A stretch of DNA of 64,000 bases. Origin: Onchocerca lupi (taxonomy: Eukaryota > Nematoda > Chromadorea > Rhabditida > Onchocercidae). Shown here piece after piece: positions 41,050 through 53,492 of the stretch; positions within the stretch are counted from its first letter, which is position 1, and each line of letters opens with the position of its first letter. The position numbers and the translations under genes were made by a program. Under the pieces are notes generated by a model that saw only the letters and a program-made list of their open reading frames with translations, searched no databases and had not been told where the DNA came from. The stretch is from NCBI GenBank assembly GCA_028564675.1, contig JAOVVO010000147.1, positions 1-64,000 on the forward strand, written 5' to 3'.

Positions 41050-41277
41050 TCATATTACAGGATTGGGCAGTATTTCATAAAGAATCACATGAATGATGGC
41101 AATTTTAAGGCGGGAAATGATCCGAGACACGCCATCCTGAATGGTCACATCACGTAGAACACGTAATCCAAAAAATCCAAGACGACGAAAGATTGCAGTA
41201 ATCTCTCGGATTTTAGACGTATTTATCTTGGACGTAGCCGTTTCGCGATGCTTGTGCTGCAGATGGCTATTTGCCAT
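41050..41277 (-). CDS. Unassigned 75-codon ORF upstream of the CHD gene
   Basis: ATG at 41277, stop TGA at 41052-41050, 75 aa, basic at the N-terminal half (QHKHRETATSK) and hydrophobic toward the end (IAIIHVILYEILP). The base composition is less AT-biased than the surroundings and the residues are diverse, unlike the low-complexity shadow frames nearby. It could be a small gene, an alternative or upstream exon of the CHD transcript, or chance in a promoter. A short likeness to histone H4 (VLRD, IQ, RL) is too weak to name it. Confidence 0.25.
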   Translation of the reverse strand: MANSHLQHKHRETATSKINTSKIREITAIFRRLGFFGLRVLRDVTIQDGVSRIISRLKIAIIHVILYEILPNPVI

Positions 41278-41289
41278 TGCCCCCTTTCC

Positions 41290-41362
41290 ACACAACTCTC
41301 TTCTCTCCCTCTCTCTCCTTTTTACTTTCCCTCTCTCTCCCACTATCTCTCTTTTCTTTTCT
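41290..41362. repeat. CT-rich (GAGA-like) tract
   Basis: A pyrimidine-rich run dominated by CTCT words on the + strand, that is GAGA words on the CHD coding strand, about 840-910 bases upstream of its start codon. Confidence 0.75.
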
Positions 41363-41479
41363 CTTGTTCCACGCCAAATTGCAATGCATTTGGAAAAGGA
41401 GATGGGTAAGCATCACTACGCTACACAAATACATCTTCTGCACATCAACAACAGCTCTTTATAGCACTACATAAATGAA

Positions 41480-41835
41480 TATACGCCCACGCAAACATCC
41501 ATTCCATTTCTCACGTAGGTTCACGCCAAGTACACGCGTAAATCCTCTTCCTCACGTATATTCACGGAAACATACACGCATATATCCATTCCATTTCTCT
41601 CATACATTCATGCAAACAAGGGGGGAAATATGATTTGTTTTTTTTGTACATCTTATTTCCCACTTATATTCACGCAAACATACACGCATACATCCATCCC
41701 ATTTCCCTCGTATATTCACGGAAACATACACGCATATATCCGTTCCATTTTTCACGTATATTCATGCAGACACGCACGCACGCATCCATTCCATTTCTCA
41801 CGTATGCTCACGCACACACACACGTATATGAACAC
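41480..41835. repeat. Minisatellite with a unit of about 45 bases
   Basis: Seven to eight degenerate copies, each built from CATTCCATTT, TCACGTATATTCACG, AAACATACACGCATA and TATCC words in that order. CG dinucleotides are frequent, unusual for this window. Open frames across it (Thr/His/Ser/Tyr-rich) simply mirror the repeat. Confidence 0.85.
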
Positions 41836-43348
41836 ATACGTAAACAGCACTTTAATGGGATCGAAAGAACATGGGGTATACTTGGTCTACTCATATCTTC
41901 ATGTCACCAGTAGATGTTCGATGCATTTCGATGATGATGTTAATCAAAGTAAGAAAGCATACTGTCCTGAAATTTTATCAAATGTTAAAAAGAAATGAGG
42001 ATTTTTGATTTTCGATCTTAATTTGCAAATTCAAATTATTGAAATTTGCAGATTCAGATTATTAATTAATATTAATTAATTGTTCATCTGCCGTTTATTC
42101 TATTCATGTATTGTAGAAAAAAAAAAAAATTTATGAAAATTTGCTTTATTGAAAATAGTAGAATATGGAGAGATTTGTGAATTTAAATATTCATTAAGAT
42201 ATTTGTTATTTGAAGATCTCTTCATATTTAGATAATCCTGATTTTTATGATCAGAGTAAAATTGCATTTATGTTAGGTCAAGTTTATGTCACATAACTTC
42301 TTCCGTATTTTTCCTGTTATGCAATGATCAACTGATAAGATTTTGCAGGCATTCTATATGTCATAATATCACACTGCTATTGTCAATTATAGCAATATTG
42401 ATTAGTCGTCTGAACGATCATCGACAGAAAAATATTGCCACTATGTATATGCGTTACAATTCACAATATATTCGACACAGTTTTTCATCAAATTTCAATC
42501 ACAAATCGTTGTTTCATTTCGCAATTATTTGTTAGATCGCGCGGGAGTGTATGGAAAGATTTGTTTATTTTTAGAATTTCATTGAATTATGAAGATCTTT
42601 GCTGAGAGATGGAAGTTTAAAATACTCGAAAATGTAGGAATAGTTCATTTCATCTTTCCTATTCATACATTTATCAATTATCATTATCATTCCATAAGAT
42701 TGTCTTAGAGATCCTATACTTCTGTAATATTATGTATGAATTGCATCATTTCTGATCTTTTCAAGAAATTGAATACTTTTAAAGTTTTTTGAGAATTAAG
42801 CAAAAATTTCTCACGCATAATATGATAATTACATTTTGACGTATGTGAAGTGGTTCATGCTTGTATCAACATTTATAACACATAGTTGCATCTTTACCTT
42901 TTATAGAAGCCATATTGAAATATTACTCGAAATAGATCTTAAAATATTCAACTCATCATAATTTTTATTTTACTTCAAATAGTTATACAGAAAAATTCAT
43001 AACTTTTTATTTGATAGAAGACTTAATTTTTTGATACATTTCACAACCTAAGTTTTAGCGCAATTTACAAATAAATACAAAGTTTTGGTTTCTTGTCGTT
43101 ATTTTGCATAAGAATAAAAAAATCTATATATCATTGCATTATAATTTCATCTCATATTATGAAATTTTGTCAGAAAAAATAGAAAAAAAAAAGTGTTCAG
43201 ATATTCGATAATGAAACAGTCACAAAAAGAAAATATCATTTGTTTGAAAAAGAAGTTTGGAAAATAAAAAATTAAAAAACTAAGTATGTTGATATGTTAC
43301 GGCTTAATAGATACGATGATAACAGGCACCATATTTAGCAACAATACA

Positions 43349-43418
43349 TAACATTTATTATCGTATTATTCCATACCAACAATATTAGATGGTATGGAAC
43401 AATTAGATAATAAGTGCC
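43349..43418. repeat. Strong hairpin with arms of about 29 bases
   Basis: 43349-43377 pairs with 43390-43418, with a 12-base loop. The inner 11 or so pairs are perfect (TTCCATACCA / TGGTATGGAA), and TTATTATC / GATAATAA pairs again further out. About 24 of 29 positions match. It could be a small foldback element or a microRNA-like precursor. Confidence 0.7.
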
Positions 43419-44166
43419 ATGTACTGTTATTTCAAATGCAAGAAAATAAAAGTAAAAAATTCTTGGATAAAACAAAAAAACTGGAGAATAAATCTGAGAG
43501 AATACCATGCTAGCAAATTAAATGAAGGACAATGAAAAAGTGAAGAAATTTTTCAAAATCACAAATGAAAAAGTTTGGACAAATAGAAGAAAATGCAAAA
43601 TGAATCTAAATGAAGAAAAGAAGAAATGAAATGACAAGAACTGGATTTTTATATAAAAGAATACATTATTTATATCGATACATTATTATTATAGATCATT
43701 TATAAATAATAATATTAAAGAAATTTTCAAAACCAGAAAAATCTTTAAACAGAAAAAGTTTCAGGAATTGTAAAATTACTACAAAACGACCATCTTGATT
43801 GCCAATATTCTTTCACTTCTCTTTGCTGAAGAAGCTTGTAATTTTCTCCAGCAAATAATATATTAGAATTTGTATATGTTGAAAGAATCTAAAAATCAAT
43901 AATTGAAGAAATAATCCTAAGATCTATATCTGATCTGCAACCTCAGATTACTGGGGTTTTTTTTTCCGTTATTTACAATTAAGATATTATAACAAAATAC
44001 AATCGATTCTTTTCCGAAACAAATCATTCTCTTAGTAAACAAACGGTTTAGAAATGAATCATTTGTTTTCTTTTTTAATTCTCCAAAAAAAAAAAAAAAA
44101 AAAGAAAAAGACATTAAACAATTAGAAGCAAAAAGCAATCATAGTTTTTCTGGTTAAAACTAACAG

Positions 44167-47100
44167 TTAAAACCTATAATTGCTTTTTTGTTCAGAATAG
44201 ATGATATCATCCTCTGAATCGTCATTCGATGATTCCAAATCATCCGTTCGTAGAGGTTTGAAGCCCTAAAAAGCAAAAATTAGTAATCTCTAGAAATCTC
44301 TTCAAATTTCGAGAAAAAAAATTTCACAATACAATAATGACGTCATTCTTAGCAATCGATTCGAAAATTATTAAAATTTATATCGAATTTTCAATACAGA
44401 AAATCATTTTAGGTCTTTAATAATCTATTTATAAAACAGCTATTTACTATGATTGGATATAAAGAGATCTCTTTTATCAAAAACAAACTAAAACGATCCT
44501 TTATCAAGTAATGATTTCCCATAACCATATCTGAATCATAGAATCTATGTTCAAATGCACTTGATGTCGAAAAACTACGACAAATAGTTCAAAATTAATA
44601 AATTTAAAATAGTTTATGGGCATAAAAGACTTACCGTTCGATCTAAAATTGAATACTGCTTTCCAAATCGCATCAGTTTTTTTCGTCTGTAAGCAAAAAT
44701 GATCAATACTAGCAGAATAACAATTACAATAAAAACCACGGTAGGGATAGAGAATTTTGGAGTGTGATCTGCCATAAAATTCGACACTAATGATGGTGGA
44801 CCAATAATATCCCCTGCAATTTATATAAAATTTTAGACTTCACTTCAAATAAGCTGTTTTCAAATATCTTTTCTTTTATTTTCATTCTGCAAAATTCAAT
44901 TCGCATACTTCATTATGTTCTTCCGGAAGCGATAAAGGCTATTACTATTAAAATAATCAAAAAAAAAGAAAGAATACATATTCCTGAAAATTAAAAAATT
45001 AAGAAAACCCTGTAAAAATAAAAAAAAATGATGTTTTTCAAGATGTAGATATGTTATCAAGTTCAGGTCTAAGATTCAGGATCTAAGTGTTACTTAGATT
45101 TAAATTTTAAAATTTCTTATAAAATATAACCATTATTTAAACATCATTTCATAAATGTTTCTATTATGAATCATCAAAATGTCATCCTTTCTCTTTGCTG
45201 ACCATTAAAGTAAACTATCTAACCACTAGTTTTCGATAAGTTTGACGACATCAAATGCTGAATGAAATGCAATTTCAAAAATTAAAAATTTTCAATATTT
45301 TGAAAATGAATAAAACCATACCATCAACCTGATCCCAATCAGGATGTATTAGAAACTGTAAAACTCGACCACCATTTTTACCCAATTCTCCAACGTAAAT
45401 ATATCGTCCATCCTTGGAAACTCGAATTGTATGTGGTCGATTGAACGGATAATTTGTTGGTTCAAATGAATACTGTATTCGAGCAGCTTGTGCATGTGCA
45501 GCGAATACATGTAGTGGTTCACCATTTTTTTGTCTGCCAGGAATAAAGTATATTATATTATCTGAAATTGAATAATCATATGAATTTACCAATTTAAACA
45601 TTTTACAGCACTTTACGCATTTTACAAGCATTTTATGAATTTTGACGCAGAAATGTAAAAAACTTCAAACATAATATGATAATAAGGATGAGAAAGTGTT
45701 AATATCATACGTATCATCATGATACAAAGATCATTTATTACAACAGCAATTAATTCTAGATCTAGAAAAGATCAAGTCATAATCTTGCAATTTCTGAATA
45801 GTCCTTTTATAACTCAGTTTCAGTAATCATCGAAAACAAACTGAGCATTAATTTTATTTAGAACTTATTTAATCATATCTTATTTTTATTTTTATTTCTC
45901 TTTTAATCTAATCTTAATCTTATTTTCATGAAGAGTGATATTTTATGATGCTTACTAGCCTTCAAGATTTCAACTAACAATCTGTGAAAAAAAGCACTAT
46001 TAAGATATTTGAATCAATAAAAAAATTAATTTTTTAGTTTAAAATGTGGGATTACTCATTCTGATTTACTTATTTATTTTCCGACTTTGGTTCCAACTTC
46101 ATTATTCAACGCATTCTTTCTTTTGCTTCCAAAAGATATCGCTGCAAAACGGCAAAATTGCAGAAAAAACGATTTTCAATCTTACTGGTAGCAGAAAAAA
46201 AAATCGTACCATGATAATCAGCTGAATAAATATTCTCAAATGCAGTACTGTTTGGTGGATTAATAATCTGACCCACTGCCTGTCCATTACTTCGAAATAT
46301 TTGTATTCGAGCATGCTCTCGATCAACAATGTATAATAATGAACCATCATTATTCGTGACAATATCGTGTGGTAACGAAAAGATACCCAAAGCTTTCTCC
46401 ACACCATTCACTGAAAATTAATACCACAAAAACTTATTTCATATTTTATATCAATTTTCAAAAGTTGGAAAACTTTTAAATTATTGAAATACGTCGTTCT
46501 TCATTTTATTTCTAATTCTATATATTAGCATTAATTTGAAATATTGGTCAAGCTTTGGAATATTTAAGCGGCGAAGCCTGAATATTAAGTCTATTGAATT
46601 AATTTTAAAGATTATTACTTCATTTTAAATCTTTAATCAATCTACAAGCAACCTACTATTATTGTCACCTGATCCCCATTGAGTCACGAAATGTCCATTT
46701 CGATCGAATTTCACGATTCGATTATTACAGTAGCCATCAGCGACAAAGATACTTCCATCTGCAGTAACCGCAACAGCTGCTGGCTTACAAAAATGTTTTT
46801 GATCATCGCCGGGAACAAATTTCTCACCCAATGCAAAAACTTCAGATAGCGAGTCTAGAATTGCATAGATATAATATAAGAGTTGATAATAATTCAATTT
46901 CAAATCCTATCTGGATTTTCTAAAATTGAGAAATGAAACTAAACAATTCCACCGACATAATCCATCCATTAATAGTATTGGTACCTATTTGACAAAGAAT
47001 TACCTATATTTATGGTATCGAACTTATGTAATATTTAATTAGTAGTAATGAAACTTTCTGAAAAAATCGCCGCAAAGTTACAATTTTGTTCATTTTGGCT

Positions 47101-50100
47101 TTTCGCATAATTACCTAGCATTTTCTCTTAGTACGATCCAGAAAAATAGGAATGAATATAACCATGTGAAAGCGTCCATTTGATGACTTGATGAGAGCCA
47201 ACATCAGTTGTATAATAATCATTTTGCTGATCAATTGCCAAACCATGTGGCATATAGAATCTGCAAAAAACAACAGATAAAATAATATTCAGAATTTAAA
47301 AGAAAAAAAGTAATTTAAAATGATTCCATTCATATTTTATGATGAAATGAAAAAGAATCAAAAATTAGCATATAAATGAATTTAAAAAAAGTTAAAGTAA
47401 AGTTTAATTTATTATTTATTTGGTTTCAGAAAATAATCTTTCTTTTTTTGATCTATTAAATAATGATATAAACAGCGCCAAGCTTTTTTTTTTTTTTTTT
47501 TACCTTGCATTCCTACTTTTTTCTAGCAAATTAACAGCTTTACGAGACAAAAACTTGAGAGACTTTTGTAAGTCATATTATTGCTCTTCTGTCATGATAT
47601 ATTCAGATCATTACATAATCTATAATATTATGTAATTTCGATCATATCCATTTCTTTGTGTTCGATGTCCTTTTTGATAAGTATTAAAGTTCATAGTTAT
47701 TCTTGCTTATCGGATAATTATCATTGGTTGCCTAATAGTTTTCATTCGTTGCCAAACAAAAATCCTCAAATACCTTTCCTAATCCATTCATTTTATGCCT
47801 GTATCTCGTATAATCTTCAGTCTTAATAATCTAAATTCTCTTGACTTGAAAGTCAAAATTTCAGCTAATTTAATTCCAGCAAATATACCAATGTAAATAA
47901 TATATTACTTCCCATGGCCATATTTGTCAAGTAATAATAGCGTCTTGTTTGGTCCATCTGAACGAGTAACCAAAATTACATCTTCTGCAATAGGCCTCTT
48001 ATCTCGCAAAATGTTTTGCACATCAAATGACCTAAAAAGAAAATTTTACGAAGGAGATAATTAGAATTAATTATCGCCTGATATTTATTGGAGTCAAAAA
48101 CTACAAAAAAAAGGGAAGTTATCAATTTATTTAAAGAGAAATCAGCATACATGAAATCCCATGAGCGACTACCACGATGCAATATAACCAAATTTCCTAA
48201 TGAATCAAAACTAAGTGCAGAAACTTGTCCAAGTTTGATGCCATCAACAGAAGTTGTTACTGTCCCTTCAACGACTCCTAAAATATAAAAAAAGATTATC
48301 CTGAAAATGAATATTATATAAAACTGGGCATTAATTTAGAAGCAATTTTTTAGTTCACATTTCCTTTAAATATTTTAATTCCTTTAAAACATTTCCTTCA
48401 AATCAGCTAGTTCGAAAATAACTGATCGTAATTTGATTGAAAATGATTGCGGATGATAATACTAAGATTAAATCCATTCACCACGCATTCCTAACCATAA
48501 AATATGCATCTCTGATAAAAAATTTAAAAACGGAAAAAAATAAACAAAGATCAAAAAAGAGGAAAAAAAAATCAATAGCTTTCTGGAACAACTCCTATTC
48601 CAATTTCGACTTTACCGTTAAATTAATTCCTTTCTTTTTATTTTTCACTTTCCTTTATCTCACCATCTTTTTTATTGATTTTTTTTGTTTTTTTGGAAAA
48701 CGATATCTGAAAAAGCTTTGTAGCAGAAATTACCGAATAATTTGCTTTGATGCGCTTGATGCTCCCATTCTAGATTCGGATGAAGAGGAATTGTGCCTTC
48801 AGTTGGATATTCTTCACTTACAAGCTTCTCTTCATCTTGTGAAGCACAAACTGCTCCATCCGGAAATGGATTCGGTAATGTAGCATCCCAATAAAACATC
48901 ATGTAAAAATTACACATTTCATTCGCACCCGAAGCCCTAAAAACGAAATAAGTAATTGTTTCGATTTTTCTATGTCATTCAAACGATGGCCTTGTTTCTT
49001 ACGGAATCCTTCAATCTGTACAACATTTTTTTGAAACTTTTGTCGGAAATTCTAATAATTACTATTTTAAAATGTAATTTGTTTCGATTTAAACAAAGAT
49101 GAACACAAAAATGATCATAAAAATGATTTCAATAAATCTTGATAACATTTATTTTGATATCTCATCTTGAGCTTCATTATTTTCAATAAATTTTCTCATT
49201 GTATTAAAGATTTACAAACATATGAACGTAGTAATAGTTGACTCTCTTCAAAAAAAAAAAAAAAAAAAAAAATTAGTATATTAATCAAATATTTTAAAAT
49301 TTGTTGAAATAAACGATACTGTCTTTACCCCATTCGTACAATCGATTTCTTCATTGATGAATCATAAACACAAATAGCAGCCATTAAATCATCGTTTAAA
49401 ATTGTTAAATTTTTTTCAATCGGTTGAAATAATTGAGGCCATTGTGGATTTCGTTTACCAATCATTATCCATTTATCAGAATGCTTATAAAATGCCGAAA
49501 CAACTCTACCCATCGTATGTGTATGTGTACGAAATGCAAATGGATGAATTGGTGTATCGCCGCTGAAAATTAAAGTATTTGTGAAATAATTAAATAAAAT
49601 GATATCAAATAAAACTAAAACTTTCTATCAACAATATAAAAAAAATGTATGAAATTTAATTTGGAAAAGGAATTTTCAAAAGTTGAAAAAATGATGATTA
49701 CCTGTACAAACAGCTTATATTCGTTTGAAAATGAGAAAATCCAGGCTGAATTGAAGTTCCAGACAAGAACAATAATACAGCAGCTAAATGATGAGGTCTT
49801 TCATCAATCATATGCAATGTAATACCAGAATAGTCTAATACTTTGCCCACAAATGGATGTGCATAATGTACCTGCAATTATTCTCGAAATTTCAAAAAAT
49901 TTACACAAATTCTATAGAGAATATTAAATTTTTCATATAGCTAACATTTGAAAATTTTTTTATTTCAATAAATTTATTAGATTACGGAAGATGAAATGAG
50001 TCAGAGATAAATGTAAAAGTGAGCTAAGAAGCATAAACAAGATAAAGTGAGTTGTAGGAATTGTTTTAAATTGAAAGAAGAAAAAAAGATGCAAAAAAAA

Positions 50101-51865
50101 TTAGTTCCTAAAGCAAATAAATTTGCGATCACTTTTACGATTATCTTTGATTTTTACGATATTTTTCTTTTAAGATTTTTTGAGGGTGATCGTGAAATGA
50201 TAGTCTAAAAGTATAATGAAGAATTTATTAAACAAACAAGAAATGCGAAGTAATCAAGAATAACTTACTTGCATTACCAAATATTTTATAGAATCGTAAT
50301 CATGTCCAACGCTGAACGCAACATCTTTCGGTAAATGAAAATCGGGTGCTAAAAAGATAAGTACAAATTTCTGTTATTTTTATTTAATTTAATTACTGGT
50401 ATGCAGTTAGCATGTAATTAGCATGCAATTAGTATTTGATTTAATACTAGCATGTAATTAATGCTCTTTCCATTATTCGGTTCAATTAGTTGCAAAAAAA
50501 GTTAAAATTGTAATAGTTACTGCGAAAAAGTCAAGAGTCTGGCACTAATCAAAAATACATATTACACTTGTTTAGAAAATATTAAGTAAAAGATTTGTCT
50601 TCTGTGACAAAACATTCAAAACATTGATAATTTAAATCAATTTTAATTAAGAATATTTTGATTACAAACTAATAGCTTCAGTTCGTAGTTGCAAAATCAT
50701 AATCTTAATGTATATTGCATTATTTTTCTGAATTACTGAATTATTTTCAATACTTTCTTCTTTATTCTTTTATCAATAACAAAATTACTTACCATTCCTT
50801 GCCCATGCATATAAAATATGTGAGCCAAAATATCGACATATACTGAATCCTCTCCAAAATGGCTTTGGCCAAGCTGGATAAGCACAACCATATAACAGTA
50901 TATGATGAACACGATCAGCATTTGCGAATGGCTCAAAGCGAACTAAAATTAAAAAATACTTTTTATAAAAGTTTCCAAAAATACCTTTGTCGTTTCCAGA
51001 ATAACTTTAACAAAAACCAATAAGAAATTGTCAAAAATATAGTTGTATTGAAATTTTGAACCTAATCTATAACTTTATAATCAAAGAAATGGTTCATATA
51101 TTATTCAATTAGAAGCGTGAAAAAATGAAAAAATGCTTATAGAAACTTGCCAATATATCCCGCTTGTATGGGCATAGATACTGCTATGTAATCATCATCC
51201 TGAAAAATCATTCAAACTTTTCATGAAAAAACAAACGTTAAATTTATATTTCCAGCAAATTTCATTACAAAAGCTTTAATTAAATTCATTAATTCATACT
51301 TAATAAGCCAAACACTTTCCTTCAGGAATCTAATTATTTTGAAAAGAATCTTTCTTTAAGATAATAATATTATTGTCCGTTGAATGGGTCGCGACGATTG
51401 CCAAAATCATTCCATTTAATCCATCTGCTTTACTGATGACCTATCATTCATCTTAAATTTGGCTAATAGTTTTTTGGTTTCCTGGAACTTTCAGGACATA
51501 TGCTTGATATTACTTAATTTTTCTCAATTTTAAAACATGATTAATTTTATAGGAATGATCAATTTTGAGAAAAATAAAACTGAACAAAATTTTAATTTTT
51601 AATTATTTGATAAGAATTAGTTACTCATAAATTCATTATAACCAATAAGCCTACACAAATTTTCTATATATTTCATTTTTATTTTCTTATTCTTTATATT
51701 TAAGTTCTTTTTTTATCTTTTTACAAAATAAAAACTTGCAATTTCTGGCGTGTAACCATTGACCTGTATTGTTACTTGCCTTACTTGTTGAGGATGACGT
51801 GGTACAGATAAACCATTGATAGTTACAGGTAGTGATAATGATAATAATATCAATGCTAGATTCAT
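44167..51865 (-). CDS. pamn-1: Bifunctional peptidylglycine alpha-amidating monooxygenase (PHM+PAL), complete
   Basis: 15 exons in phase, 759 aa: 51865-51725, 51199-51151, 50942-50793, 50348-50269, 49871-49702, 49562-49329, 48936-48734, 48277-48151, 48031-47909, 47260-47163, 46854-46669, 46410-46210, 45561-45322, 44813-44635, 44265-44167. A signal peptide (LALILLSLSLPVTING) leads. The copper PHM domain has H76 H77 and H142 (CuH), H210 and H212 in THTHTM (CuM), and M282 in EMCNFYMM. The lyase domain follows with R377, H431, Y500 (DGYCNNRIV), H535 (SLPHDIV), R551 (VDREHARI) and H631 (FNRPH). R629 stands where rat PAL has Met784. One transmembrane helix (about 691-709) and an acidic cytosolic tail end the protein. 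It converts Gly-extended peptides into amidated neuropeptides in the secretory pathway. Intron 2 is GC-AG. The symbol follows the C. elegans bifunctional gene. The first junction is the least certain. Confidence 0.93.
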
Positions 51866-51885
51866 CTGCTCCACCTCACTCACCT
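51866..51885 (-). promoter_or_regulatory. Candidate trans-splice acceptor before the amidating enzyme start
   Basis: On the - strand TTTATTTCAG ends at 51884, 18 bases before the ATG at 51865. An acceptor this close to the start codon is what a nematode spliced-leader addition site looks like; the alternative is a cis intron in the 5' UTR. Confidence 0.5.
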
Positions 51886-52166
51886 GAAATAAATTGAAAT
51901 ATTTGAAAGATTTTGAAAGATTTAAGAAGCATCATCGAAAACGACATGCAACATGTTATTATTACCAAACATGAATGATTCAACCATTCGAAAGATTCAT
52001 TTATTAATCATTAGAAGGAAATAAAAGAAAAGGAGGAAAAAATTAGTAAAGCAAGTAGGAAGAAAAGTAAAACAGGTAATGTCGGAAAAATCTGAAAGTT
52101 ATAATTAATGTAAACAAAGAATGTTAAAACTCAAAAACATGAAAATAGTTTCAAATGGACCAAGAA

Positions 52167-52300
52167 GGATAAATATATTTACTGCCAAAATAATAAACAG
52201 AAAGGTAAACATGTTTGCCGCCAAAACGATAAACATGTTTATACCACCAAAAGAAGAAACATGTTTACTAACAAAGGATAAACATTTTTACCGCCAAAAT
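52167..52300. repeat. Tandem array with GATAAACATGTTTAC units
   Basis: Four to five degenerate units built on [GA]ATAAACATGTTTACC followed by GCCAAAA. The core AAACATGTTT is itself palindromic. The + strand frame over it (repeated AAKTIN / FTAKIIN words) is a by-product of the array. Confidence 0.7.
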
Positions 52301-53360
52301 GCTCCAATCAATAGGTAAACAAAGCAAAGTCGACCAATCATGAGGCGATAAATTGGAGATCAGAAAAGAAGGAGGAGCACTGAAAGCATTTATAAGGTTC
52401 GAATTTTGGAGAAGAGTTAATTTTTCTAGAACTGTTTTTTCTACATCAGTTTCTATTGCGATACAACGACGGTTTCTACAGCAAATCGACAATCAAGGAC
52501 GTATTCTTTTCTACTAGCAACAAAAGGAAGAATAATCCAGTGATCAGGATATTTTTTGGATATTCTTCGGTAATTGTTTTTATTATACAGGAGGAAGCAT
52601 TCTTCCATCTATCAATAAGGATTAGTTTCTGTCATATCAACTCAAAATCAACTTTTCCAACAGGTGAAATAAAAGAGGAAAGTAAATCAGGTAAAGCACT
52701 AAAATGAAGAAAATAAAGGTGAAAAAGAAGTAAGATAGAGCAGTTCCTTTTTTTTTTTTGATGACAATATTTTATGCAATAAGAAAAATGATGGATTCCT
52801 ACTGTATGAGAATATTGGCATTTGCTATTATTGCATTCATTGAATATGAGATAGCTTTTCCGATTTTAAAGTCAATAAATTGAAACAAAATTTGCTTCAC
52901 AATTTATGTCTATCTGTTTCATTTTCCATTAAACGAATGTATTTATTCAAAAAATATGCCCAATATAGCAAACCATCTCTTTTTATATGATTTTAAAAAG
53001 AGCAACATTATTTCATTCTAAAAATTTCATTTCCATTTTTGATTTCATTTTTTTTTTTCTTATTTTTTTTCCCATTAAATTAAAATGACATAAATCGATT
53101 GAACGTATGTAATATTCAGGTGAAAGGAAGTAAATTTACTTTGTAAACTTTGAAGTAAACTTTTTTGTTCAAACGATAAATTTGTTTAGTATGTAAAAAT
53201 GAAAAGAAATTTTTCGAAAACGAATGAAATTTATTAATTTCATAGACTAAAGTAAATAATAGTCGCAGATTTATTGATAATAATACATCAAAATTTGATT
53301 ATAATAGACGAAAAAAAAAGGATATTTCATTGCTATTATATGTCAAGACAATTCTAGGCT

Positions 53361-53492
53361 TAGTTGTCTAGGTCTAGTTATTCTAGGACAAGCATGAGAG
53401 GAATGTAATATTAAAAAATATATTATATGTTAAAATATTCTATAGTTGTCTAAGCCTAATTATCCCAGGACAAGGATCAGAGGAATGCAAAA
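53361..53492. repeat. Spaced direct repeat, 50-base copies
   Basis: Copies at 53361-53410 and 53443-53492 share TAGTTGTCTA, CTA[GA]TTAT, AGGACAAG and AGAGGAATG in order, about 80 percent identical by eye, separated by 32 bases of AT-rich DNA. Could be remnants of terminal repeats or a local duplication. Confidence 0.65.

Larger units (their letters stand above)
40453..44166. other. Divergent flank of the CHD gene and 3' flank of the amidating enzyme gene
   Basis: About 3.7 kb. From left: the CHD 5' flank with a three-copy 28-base A-rich repeat (40713-40790), a locally GC-richer patch (41050-41280) with an unassigned - strand ORF, a pyrimidine-rich run (41290-41362), a minisatellite (41480-41835), then ordinary AT-rich DNA with a strong hairpin at 43349-43418 and the 3' UTR of the amidating enzyme left of 44167. 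Confidence 0.65.

Noticed and set aside
41050..41277. Histone H4 likeness of the unassigned ORF
   Set aside because: Only a few words (VLRD, IQ, RL) agree and the order and spacing fail; not enough to claim a histone gene or pseudogene.
41141..41464. 107-codon + strand frame opposite the upstream CHD flank
   Set aside because: Its second half is a CT-microsatellite translation (Leu/Ser/Phe-rich); the - strand frame in the same place looks more protein-like.
41630..41998. Two overlapping + strand frames of 92 and 122 codons rich in Thr, His, Ser and Tyr
   Set aside because: They follow the 45-base minisatellite and have no splice, start or family support.
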